Source: Holtermannia corniformis (lineage: Eukaryota > Basidiomycota > Tremellomycetes > Holtermanniales). From it: a DNA stretch of 64,000 nucleotides. A program made the position numbers and the translations under genes. Position 1 is the stretch's first letter. Every line of letters starts with the position of its first letter. Below, piece after piece: positions 26,233 through 36,257 of this stretch. Location: the NCBI GenBank assembly GCA_001599935.1, contig BCIJ01000005.1, forward strand, positions 124,001-188,000, read 5' to 3'. The notes beneath the pieces were generated by a model that did no database searches, had not been told where the DNA came from, and saw only the letters and a program-made list of their open reading frames with translations.

Positions 26233-27987
26233 ATGCCGCAAGCTCCGCTCGCGTCGTCCAGCTCGCCATCAAAGCTGCAGGCTAGAACTGGCAAGATTTC
26301 AGCGTCTTCAGCGGCTCAGAAACCAGTCGTCAACCCTGACAATGTTGCCGAGGACGATGGGTCTGAAGATGAGGATGGCGGAGATGCACCAGACATTAGC
26401 ACGATTCGTGCTTTCAGCGAGTGGGTAATGAGACGAGTTGGCCTTTGTGAGATTGACACCACTTAGGAAGATTCAACGGTTCCCGGTTGCCTCGACCTCG
26501 TACTCTGATCCGTCCAACCCATTCAATCCACCGGCCCCTCAGAAGATTGTAATTCCCAAACGCGGGGAAAAGGACTTTGAACCGCTGAATGAGACTGTGA
26601 ACCTGCAAGAGATGATGCTGCGGCAGTCGCGCGAGGCGTTGTTCGAAGCGCTAACAGGCGTTCGAGGCGGTTCGAGGTGGGTCTGCTGTATTGTGCATGA
26701 ACATACTGACAATCGCAGTACCAACATGTCGCATGCCCTGTTGACACCCTCGCATCCGTTTCCACACATTATCGTCTCGCGCGGCAACGTGCAAGCGAGC
26801 ATGGGCCATACAGTGCGCTCGCGTGTGGCGGAAAAGGCGGTTGCGCGGACAGAGCTGTTGCCGGAGGAGGCATTGTATCTGCTCGAGCGAGGGTCATTAC
26901 AGCTGTGGTATGGTCCTGACGAGGACGGCCAAGGGAGTGGCCAGTGGTCCGACGACGTGTATGGGGTTGTTGGCGCGACCGAGATGAGCGTCATGCAGGG
27001 GTACGCGACGTTCATTGGCACCGAGGGGTTGACGCTGGAGCGGTATCAGGTGAGTCATCGCGCGCAACCTAAACGTCGTGTTGACATCTGCAGTCGTATG
27101 CCTATCTCAAGCGCTTGGGGTACACGGTCCACCGGACACGGACTTTTCTTCCGCCACGGTTCCGTGACGACGCACCAACACCGTCAAATCGTACAGTCTC
27201 GCGCTTTTCCATCTCTCAATTCTTCTTGCGCTTGTGGCGACGGATCACTCGCGGCGTGAGCCAGCTTGCTTCGCTTACACGACGAGGGCTTGGCCCACGC
27301 GGGACATTACTCGCGCCGTGGCATGGCGGCTCGTATCAAGAGCTGTTCTCCCACCTGCGTTTGATCCCGGCGGGACACTCGCATCCGATCGACAACCCAC
27401 CAGTCTCGCGACCGTCAACTGCCATTGCTGCCACCGAAACCTACTCCGGCGACGCCTACGCCGCGCTGGACGCCAACCCGTACCTACCGTTTTTCCACGT
27501 GTGGCAACCTTCGGTCAATTGGTCGCGTAAAGATTGGCAAGCCGGATCAGCTGCTGGTCTGGAGAAGCTGCCTCCAAACTTTTGGGTTGCAGTTGTCAAG
27601 TAGGTCGCAACCGCTGCAAGAACCCAGCTGACCCGAAGCGCGCGCACCACGGCGATGCCGTCGCTCCAGCAAGTGTCGGATGTGTTTTCCGTTTTGCCAC
27701 ACGAGCCGCCGCCCGTGTGGACACCACGGGCCCGAGCCGTGCCGACGGTGGTGAGATCCCATTTTGTGGCACCGCCAGCGTTGCCCCTGGTAGACAGAGT
27801 CAAGGACACGCTGCGCTCGTTGGTGCCAAGCCCGAGTCCTGGCCCTCACCCGCGCTCGATCGACATGCACCTCAAACAAGGCGACCGCACGCTCGTCGTC
27901 GCCGTTGCCGATTCTGGCAATGTCGGCTGGGTCCGGCTCGGGCGCGCGGGCGGGCTCGGTGGGTTTGCAGATTATGCGGTCGTCTAG
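26233..27987 (+). CDS. SEN54: tRNA-splicing endonuclease subunit Sen54
   Basis: Five exons: 26233..26420, 26467..26676, 26719..27049, 27094..27599, 27639..27987, 527 residues. The N-terminal block (RFPVASTS...IPKRGEKDFEP) and the YLKRLGYTVHRT segment are typical of Sen54. The PFFHVWQPSVNWSRKDW block and a final VVAVADSGNVGWVRLG strand pair belong to its C-terminal domain. Sen54 is a structural partner of catalytic Sen2 and Sen34 in the tetramer that removes tRNA introns. Without the last, 39-nt intron (27600..27638, GTAGGT donor) the frame would stop at 27603. Splicing it gives VVNARTTAMPSL and the full conserved tail. A Lys-tRNA with an intron lies 29 kb away. Confidence 0.9.
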
Positions 27988-28529
27988 GGCAAGAGGTACA
28001 TGACGTACAAAACGGTCGGATCCAGGGTGCGAGAGATTTGCGCGGACCTGGGATGCATCATGTGTGCTGTGAATGACAACACTGGGTTGCTGGTGCTCTA
28101 CACATTGAGGCCACACTGGCGACGGCCAAAGCAAAGATATTGGCAAACGGTTCTGCCTCGACAGCAACGGCCGGCTCGCGCTTCAGCGGTCAGTCTCACA
28201 ATCTATCCCTTGGCGTTTCATGCCTCTCGATCACTGGCTTGCAGCTGACCATCGGATCTGTGCGTTGTGGTCGCCATGTCCCTCCTTTGCCTACGCCTGT
28301 CTCTCGGTGTGCTCTGTCCTCGCCATGGGCCGTTCCCTCATCCAGCTCGGAACACGGCTCGAGGGATTGTTGGGCTACCGGGTTGCAGGAATCATTTTGA
28401 AACGGGACAAACCCGAGGCTAGCTCGACGCACAGACGGCGCCGTACCAGCGATCGTCGTCCTTTGACCCCTGGCCAGGTTTTTTGCCAATCATCAAACGC
28501 TCACTTTGCGCCCTCTGCCGAGCGTCGAC
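27988..28529. other. intergenic region SEN54 - YTH gene
   Basis: About 540 bp. Several open frames exist on both strands but none shows conserved blocks or splice partners. No tRNA or repeat seen. Confidence 0.4.
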
Positions 28530-31323
28530 ATGTCCCATCCCGTCCGCCCAAAGCCCGTCGAGGGCGAGCCAGAGCCCGAACGGCGGGCGTCGACAGGTAA
28601 CGTGGTAGGACTCCATCCCGACGGTCTGGTTGATAGTGAGCTTCCGTCTCGTGCGTGATGGTGCGCGCTGACGGTACAGTGACCGTGTCACCGAGCGAGC
28701 AAAGCCCGCGGGGATCGCTCGATATCGACGTGACGCAGTTTGATCGGCTCCATCTGGCAAGCGAGCCCGAACCGTCTTACATCTTGCCGCCCCACCCGTA
28801 TGCCAGCGCGTGGCCAGAGAACCCGACTCCCGTCTCGCCGTACGACCGGCCGGAGTGGCCAGGCTATCAGGTTGGACCTGACGGGCAAGCCTACTATCCG
28901 TCTGGCTACCCGCCTTTTCCCCCGCAGCCAATGTATCGCCCGCCGATCCCGTTCTATGCGCCGCCCAACGGTGTCGCATCCTCGCCGCAACGACAAAACC
29001 CTTCACCGCCCTTCTACTCGCGACCGGGCACGGCACAGACTCAGGCGAGCTATCCGTCTGGCGAGTGGACGAGTCCGCCCATGAGTCCCGTTCTGGGACC
29101 GACACGGGGAGGGCCACCCAACCGAGGCCGAGGACGGCATTCTCGCAATGGCTCGTTTGGCAACGATGACTTTGTGCCGCCGCATCCTTATCCTCCATCA
29201 CGGCCACCCCCTTCGGCGTGGTCTCAGCCGCAGTTTGTCTACTATCGCGTGCCGTCCAACCCTTCTACCGGGTACGAGAACGCGCCGTCGACATTCTCGT
29301 CGTCATCTGAAGGCTGGGCATCGGCAACCGTGTCTCCCGCTATCGGGCAAGCGCCAGGGTTCAACTGGCAAATGCCACCGCAGCCTAGCTGGGGCCAGTA
29401 CCCCCAGGGCCGGCACTTTGTTCCTCGTCCGCCTCCAAACACGCGACCGTATGGGAGCTTCCAGCAAGGTCCCAGCAGCGAGCAAGCGCAGCCGCCGCCA
29501 CGTCCTGCTTCCGTCTCGGGCGAACCAGAAAAGGAGCGCGAGCGCAAGGCGTACCATCCGCAGCCGCCAGCCAAGCGCAGCGAGTGGGTCATGTGGGTCG
29601 GTAACGTGTAAGTCGCCGTTCGCGGTCGTACCTCGCTGACATTCCAGGCCGAGCAACGTCTCGCACGAGGAACTCTGGCGGTTCTTCACCACCAATGTGC
29701 CTCCAGCTTTGCCCGCGTCGGGTAGCCAGCCGTGGCTTGGACCTTCGTCCATCTTCCTCATCTCACGCTCATCATGTGCATTCGTCAACCTGTCATCTGC
29801 TGATGATCTCGATCGCGCCGTTGGGTTCTTCAATGGGCGTTCCCTGCGACCATGGGATGCGCGCTGTCCACGGCTGGTCTGCCGCATCCGGAAAAAGGAT
29901 GATGATCTCAAGGCTGGCGTCGGCGGTCAGCGCGGGATGGGCATGCACCGCACATGGATCAAGGCTCAGGGCGCAGATATCGAGGTGGGACTGCCGTCGA
30001 AAGACTCGGCCTCGGTCAAGACGCCAGGTTCGGTCCCACCCTCGCCTGCAATCATGGAGCATCCCCCAGATGGCGAGGGACGTCGTCGGGAAAGCCTGCT
30101 CTCACAGGAGGGAGACGGCAAGCCAGTCGTGCTCAAGCACCATAGCTCGGGCAGCACGGCTAGCACCAACTCTAGCTTCCTCTTCCGCCATTTCCCCAAG
30201 CGATACTTTATCCTCAAGTCGCTGACGATTGTAAGTGGTCATCGGAAGTGACACTTGGCTGACTTTGTAGACCGACCTCGAGGCCAGCGTGCAAAACGGA
30301 ACATGGTCCACGCAAAAGCACAACGAGCCGATCTTGGGTAGGTTGCTCACTGACTTCGAAACCTCGGCTGACCCTCGCAGATCAAGCGTTCCGCAACTCG
30401 CAAGAGGTCTATCTCATCTTTAGTGCGAACCGCTCGGGCGAGTTCTTTGGGTACGCCAAGATGGCCGAGGCGATACACAAACGCCCGCAAGGCGAACGCC
30501 GCACCGCCTCGTGGTCCTCGCGCTCGGAGACGCGCCCGGCCAAGATCAACGAGGAGGGCGAGAGCCCGACCGATCCCAACTACCTCTTCTCGCCTTCGAA
30601 CATTCACGTGGCGAGCTCATCACCGTCAGAGATCACGCCAGCCGAAGGCGCCGAACCCATGTTAGGCTATCTGCATGCACCTGGCGAGCGCAAGACGGAT
30701 CCGCACCAGTGGGCGATGAGCCCGTCCCTCGTTGAAGACCTTGGCTCTCGTGCGGCTACACTCGACCCCAATGCGCTGCGACCAAAGCCTCAGTCGTACT
30801 TTCCGTCCATGTCCAAGATTGACCTCGGCAAGGATAACGCGGATCCGCACCTGCCTGACCGGAGCGACGATGCAACTCCGTTGCAGGCTTTGGTCGATCA
30901 ACGCGCTCAGGGCTCGTCGGGTCGCAAGCAAGTCGAAGAGGACGGCGTTCTCCGCAAGGACACGATGCTGTCGCCCGACGAGCTCAAGGCGGTCCGAGAC
31001 GCAGCCAACGCCGCGCAACCTCAACCGGACGCGCAAGACAGCTGGGGCGCTCCCTTCAAGATCCAGTGGGTTCGTGTTGGTAGCTTGCCATTCAACCGCC
31101 TTCGGCACATTCGCAACCCATGGAACGGTGACAAGGAGGTCAAAGTCTCACGCGATGGTACCGAAGTCGAGCCCAGTACGTACACTGCCAACGCGCTTAA
31201 TCGGCTGACCCCGCAGCCATCGGCGCCCAGCTGCTCGCCGAGTGGGACAGTGTCCTCGCTCTCTCTCCCAAAACTGCATTCGCACCCAATCTGGCCTCGC
31301 TCGCCGAACAGTCTCAATCATGA
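28530..31323 (+). CDS. YTH-domain RNA-binding protein with an RRM
   Basis: Six exons: 28530..28596, 28680..29607, 29648..30230, 30271..30337, 30381..31175, 31217..31323, 848 residues. The first 320 residues are Pro/Tyr/Gly/Ser-rich and likely disordered. An RRM begins at EWVMWVGNVPSNVSHEELW (about 323-470). The YTH domain starts at KRYFILKSLTITDLE, with NGTWSTQ and IFSANRSGEFFGYAKM. A low-complexity insertion of roughly 130 residues interrupts it before it resumes at WGAPFKIQWV. YTH domains read N6-methyladenosine through an aromatic cage; tryptophans are present at the expected sites (GTWS, and SWGAPFK). The first intron (28597..28679) is 83 nt and phase-consistent. Confidence 0.9.
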
Positions 31324-31939
31324 CCGCATCTTGGGCTTCAGGGTTCTTGTTCCCTCCTTCTCTTTTGATTTCGCTCGGTCCTGCCATTCACGATCCAGGT
31401 CCAGCTGTTTGCCACGCATACACGCATCTTTGCATCCTTCGCATCTGCATCGACCCAGTTGTCTGTCAATACACGAAATGCATCATGTCGGACAATCTGG
31501 AAAGAATTGGCCACGCCAGGTTCTCCACTCTCATCTCTCCTTCGTGGTCCGTGTCGACATGGGCCGCCGTGTTGTGCGAGAGGGCAAAGGTGTGGAAGGA
31601 TGGAGGTGATGCGTGCGATGGCGGGTCAGGCCTGCTTGATGTCAGCATTCCCTCTGTTGACCACACTGTGCTATACGGTAAGCAGACCCTGAGGTAGCTC
31701 GGAGAGCGTGAATGCCATAGAGGACGGTCGAATGGGATCTGGCGTGGTGGTTGTTGGATCCTGCAACTCGGCGCGTTGTCTCGCGAGCGAGCGTAGGATG
31801 TCGCAGCGCAGCAGTGTAGCGTATCACCGAGTCTACAGCGTCTTGGGCAGTGCGGCATCGGCCAAGCTGCAAGTCTGAACAGGGCGAGAGGCTGCTGCTT
31901 GCTCGTATGCACAATTCATATCGTCGTCGTCACCATCAT
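31324..31939. other. convergent intergenic region
   Basis: About 615 bp between two converging 3' ends. It is unusually long for this window, where other convergent pairs are 27-260 bp apart. No gene or repeat recognised. Confidence 0.4.
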
Positions 31940-34065
31940 TTACAAGTTCAGTAGACCCTTGAGGATGCCTCGCTCGTACTCGGCCATGGCGTCGGTCGTT
32001 GCCTCGGCCTTCTCGAAGTCGATGAAGACCCAGCCGGGAGGCTTGCGGCGCCGGCGAACATGGCGGAGGTCCAAGTCACCATGCAACCAGCCCGCCTTGT
32101 GCAGTCGATCTAGCGTGGCCATGATTTCAAGTCTGATCGGTGCGGTCAGTGCAGGCCAGGCAGATCAAGGTATCGACCTACTTGTCCTCCAGAGACTCGT
32201 TGGCCCTCGCCGCATCACCCACGCGCTCCATCGCGAGCACGGCGATCGGGTGGTTGAGCGCGTCGAGCCCAGCCCAGAAGCCGAGCATGTATGGTGCCAG
32301 ACCTTGGCGTCCCAGAGTCGAGATCAACGCCGCTTCCGTGGCAAGACGCGGCAGGACTTGGTCGGGTTCACACGGCGGGCCGTACAGGTCGTCCATGCTG
32401 ATCGGACGATTCTCGGGCGCAAACGTCGTAGCTCGCACAAACTTGAACGCGCACGCTAGGGTTCGTCCTCGGGCGACGAGCTTGCCAGCATAGACATCAG
32501 CAAAGCTACCAGTCCCCAGGCGAGAGTCGAACCGCAGCTGGGCTGGCTCTTGCGCGTTCTCTTCGACGACGCCGAGCTGCTTCAGTGCGGTCGCAACCCT
32601 TGTGAGGGCAGTCTTTGGCGGCATGGCTCTCCGTTCGGCTTCTGGGAGCTCGATAAAGATGCGCGGAACGATGTGGTGCAAGCCACGGCGTGCCAGCTTG
32701 GGCTCCATGTCGATCGTGCATATCTGCAGACCGGTGAGTAGGGAGGGCGACAGCAAGAGAGCCACTGACCTTGGCAATGTGAGTCAGCGCGTTGTCGCTG
32801 ACTGCCTGGTAAGCTGGGCCGTAGTGGGACCAGCCGCCGTACTGCCCGGGGTCTGGTCGCACGGCAAAGTCCAAGCCGAAAGGCTGCCGCGCCGGCTCTG
32901 CGACGTCGTCTTCTCCCTCGTCCGCTTCGTCGTCGACGGCATGATACACGCCGGAGCCGTTGTCCTCTTGCTCGTTGAGCTCGACAGCCTGTGCTGCCGC
33001 AGCACACAGAGTCATGGCAACAAGTGCAAGCGGTGGTCGGACCGCTTGAGCCTGAGCAGAAGCAGGGTCGGGTCCCGGATAGTCGTAGCCTTCGTACAAA
33101 TCGGGCTCGCCGTTGGGATAGTACACACGGGAGACCTCCATGTAGCCGAATTCTTGCCCAGCGCGCGTGAAAATGAAGTGGGTGCCGTTGGTGACGAAGG
33201 ATCGGGAGACGGGAGCATTGACCTGCTGGCCCCAGAACTGGACTGTCAACGACAGCACGGGACCACGCGAAGCACGCGAAGCACGCGAAGCACTTACCTG
33301 ACGAAGAATGCACAAGGCGCGGAGCTGCTTGGCACGGCGTGGATCATTGGGTGGCAGTAGTCCTGGTGCGTTGTCGAGAAGATCGATTCTGTAACCCTGC
33401 CGCGCCCACCACACGATCCACCGCAGGACCTCGAGGTCTGCGACGCGCTCGCGTTTGACTTCGGCTGTGAGGAGCAGACGGTTGAGCGCGTACTCGCTGG
33501 GTCCTGCAATGATGGAAATATCGGGCATCATTTGGCCGTATCGGTCTGTTGAATTGCGATGCGTGGTGACTCGAAAGACCGTATCCGATAGGACGATGCT
33601 GGGGGCGTCGTCGATGATCATCGACATTTGGTCGATGAGGTAGGGCGTAAGCGTTTGAGGCTCGTCGTGGAAGACTTTTGACCAACGCTGGCGTAGGGTC
33701 GGAGCCGAGGTGTGCGTTTGGTACATGACCTTGAGGCCGTACGAGCATGGACGCCCCCGAAACCACTGGGAAGCCATGTCAACGTCTGTCGTGATCCAGT
33801 CCAGGTCGAGGGATATGACACATCCGTGGAGCTGGTACACGGCCACATCAAGCGCAGTGGACGACCGTGTGGTATACACACTTGTCAAACGAGACTGCGC
33901 GTTGGTGTTCCACGATGCAGGCGTCCAGAGCCACTTCTGCACATAGTCGAATGCCGATGCGTTTTCTTCTGGCCTCAGCTGGTACAGGAGATCCAGATAC
34001 CAGCGGCCGGCTGTGCCAACAATGTGGTATAGCCAGTTGGCTTCTTCCTGCGTCCACGGCGGCAT
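31940..34065 (-). CDS. nuclease-like (PD-(D/E)xK) plus protein-kinase-like fusion
   Basis: Four exons, complement(about 33298..34065, 32770..33237, 32182..32723, 31940..32132), about 656 residues. Residues ~180-215 read MPDISIIAGP...LLLTAEVKR, spaced like the D...(D/E)xK core of restriction-endonuclease-like folds. The middle is acidic. From ~480 there is a kinase-like lobe: glycine loop LGTGSFADVYAGK, ACAFKFV lysine strand, HGDLDLRHV catalytic loop and FIDFEKA in place of DFG. The loop Asn that binds metal is His here. The chain ends soon after, so the C-lobe is short. Similar nuclease-kinase fusions occur, as far as I recall, in fungal Crinkler-type effector families. No signal peptide is seen. 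Function unknown; the nuclease call is inference. Confidence 0.65.
33238..33297 (-). repeat. 9-bp tandem repeat inside an intron
   Basis: Three copies of CGCGAAGCA in tandem (plus strand about 33265-33291) sit next to the donor of the first intron of the nuclease/kinase gene. The repeat and intron keep the reading frame, so retention would add about 20 residues. Confidence 0.7.
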
Positions 34066-34768
34066 AGTCCTGGTCGAGCGGCTTCGTCAGCCTTGCATCT
34101 CGGTGCTTGCAGGCGTTAAACCTGACTGACCTGTATGCTATTCTTGCCAGCTTGCACCCTCTGCTTAGTATCGAACGTTGACTCGGCGTCGCAACAGACG
34201 GTCGAGACGTTGATTGCTGGACGAGTCGGACTGAGATGGTGAAAGGTGCTGTCTTGCCGCACCGCGATGCCAGCTTGTGTCAGCCGACCATGCGGCGCAT
34301 CGCACGCCTCTCTTTGTTCGCTCGAATGAGCACTCGCAGGCTTGTCACTAGCTTGATCCGTGCAAGATGGGCAACAAGGTGATGAGTGTGCAGCTGAACC
34401 GGCCGACAACCCCCTTGTGTCAGCGGTAGGGACTGGACACCCATGCCGTCACAGTAAGTGGCCGAAGCGGCTTGAGATGCGAGGATTGCACAAGGGCATA
34501 GCTTCGGCCATCATCTTTACATTCAAAGACATATCAATCAAGTTCCCTCATATGCTTGACATGAGCATGATTGATCATATCAGAATTCAGTCTGCAAAAT
34601 GGCAAGTGGTAGTTGCCAGGTTCACGACTGGCGGTTGCGATTTGCGGAATCAAAATGAAAACTCGACCTGGCACTATCCGTCCACCGTACGCGAGTTCGA
34701 TTTGCTCCCGCTCACCGATTCATTACCTTTGCTCTGCCGGCTGCTAGTCTGCACTTCATCCATCCACC
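34066..34768. other. divergent intergenic region, nuclease-kinase / SR gene
   Basis: About 700 bp, one of the longest spacers here. The middle is locally A/T-richer (about 34500-34680) than the genes. No gene, repeat or RNA recognised. Confidence 0.4.
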
Positions 34769-36194
34769 ATGAGCCGCAGGATCTACCTTGGCAAGCTCAA
34801 CCCTCGTACGTGTGACGACAAGAGCGCTAGACAAGTGCTGACGCAGCGCAGAGGCCCAACGCGGCGATATTGAAAAGGTGACACATTCCGCGAGACTAAA
34901 GGATCTTTGTTGATTATCCCAGCTCTTCGATGGCCGCGGTAGCCTCACCGATGTCCGCATCATGAACGGCTATGGCTTCGTCGAGTTTGAGAATGCCGAG
35001 GTGCGTCCTCGAGATGGCGTAGGACACTGCTGATTCCTGCAGGACGCCGAGGGCGCCGTTCGCGACTTCAACGGCAAAGAATTCCTTGGCGACATGTATG
35101 TGGCCAAGATCGCCGCAATCATAGCTGACGCGTCAGGCTCATTGTGGAGCCCGCCAAGGAGGCCCGTCGCCGCGAGTTCGACCCGTGCGTGGACGCTCAT
35201 AAGCCTAAATTGTGCTCATCATCGCAGGCGTGGCCCTCCCATGCGCGGCCCGCCCCCTCGCCGCGGCGCACGCATCAACGTCCTAGGCGTTCCTTCTGGT
35301 ACCAGCTGGCAGGTGCGAATCGCTTCTTCTGTCCTGGTTTTGGCCCCGGTCCACCTTTGGCGGTTGGCGCTTCGATGATCCCGCGTCGTGGGATGCTGTT
35401 TACATTTGGCAAGGCCGCCTGGCAATATGTTCCATTCTGGATACCTTGGCCCGCATGGCGTATGGTCGTGGACCACTCCGGGGACTATTGGGCGACTCCA
35501 TCCGTGGCGGCGTTGTTGGCGATTCAAGGACGACTGTTGACTTGCGGATGCCAATTGTAGGACCTCAAGGACTTTGGCAGGCTCGGCGGCGCTGGCATCA
35601 GTTTTGCCGATCTCGACCCACGCGACCGCACGATTGGGTGCGTACATCTATCGTCAACGCGTCGCGGCTGATGCGCTCAGTATCCTCGAGTACCCTTCGG
35701 TGCCCGACGCCGAGGAGGCCATCAGGCGTCTCGAAGGTGTCGACATTCACCAGCAGCGCGTTAGGCTCGAACTCGACGACGTAAGTTTGCAGATCTCACA
35801 GAGGATACCGCCAACACTGGATAGAACCGTGGTGGCAATCGCGATGACCGCCGCCGCTCGCCTCCTCGCGACTACGGTCGCGATGACAGGTATGGGCGCG
35901 ACGACCGTTATGGCCGTGACCGCTCGCCACCCCCCAGGCGTCGCGACGACTACCGCGACCGCTCGCCCCGTCGTGACCGTCACGACGACCGTGAACGCTA
36001 CGACAGGCGTGACCGTGACCGCAGCCCGAGGCGTGATCGTGACGACCGATACGACGATCGTCGAGGTGGTAGGTTGGTCGGAATCCTTTCTGCAGGAACG
36101 TTGACGGATTCGACTGACAATCGCAGCCGATACTAGGGCGGCACCTGCGCGCGAGGAGCGCTCAGACCGTGGCGAGCGTGCTGATCGCGTTTGA
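34769..36194 (+). CDS. SR-type splicing factor with two RRMs and an RS/RD tail
   Basis: Ten exons: 34769..34805, 34852..34877, 34923..35000, 35043..35095, 35137..35184, 35228..35312, 35561..35637, 35681..35780, 35825..36068, 36127..36194, 271 residues. RRM1 starts at MSRRIYLGKLNP and includes NGYGFVEFENAEDAEGAV. A Gly/Pro/Arg linker follows, then RRM2 from ARINVLGVPSGTSWQDLKDF to GVDIHQQRVRLELDD, and about 100 residues rich in RD, RS and RY dipeptides. This is the layout of SRSF1/Srp2-type proteins that promote spliceosome assembly. SWQDLKDF matches the phosphokinase-docking helix of RRM2 in this class. Intron 35313..35560 is 248 nt against about 45 elsewhere. Confidence 0.92.
35313..35560 (+). 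other. long intron of the SR-protein gene
   Basis: 248 nt, phase 0, between SWQ and DLKDF of RRM2. Retention would add 21 codons and then a TGA at 35376-35378, truncating the protein before the rest of RRM2 and the RS tail. No extra exon with good splice sites is obvious inside. Confidence 0.7.
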
Positions 36195-36257
36195 AACGAC
36201 TTGTCAAGTATGGGATGGAATGCAAAAGCGTGACTATACAACTGGCATCAAGTACAA

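Noticed and set aside
27547..28167. 206-codon minus-strand frame that could be a gene
   Set aside because: It overlaps, antisense, the conserved last exon of Sen54.
28196..28600. Open frames on both strands upstream of the YTH gene
   Set aside because: No conserved blocks, no splice partners; best read as the promoter region.
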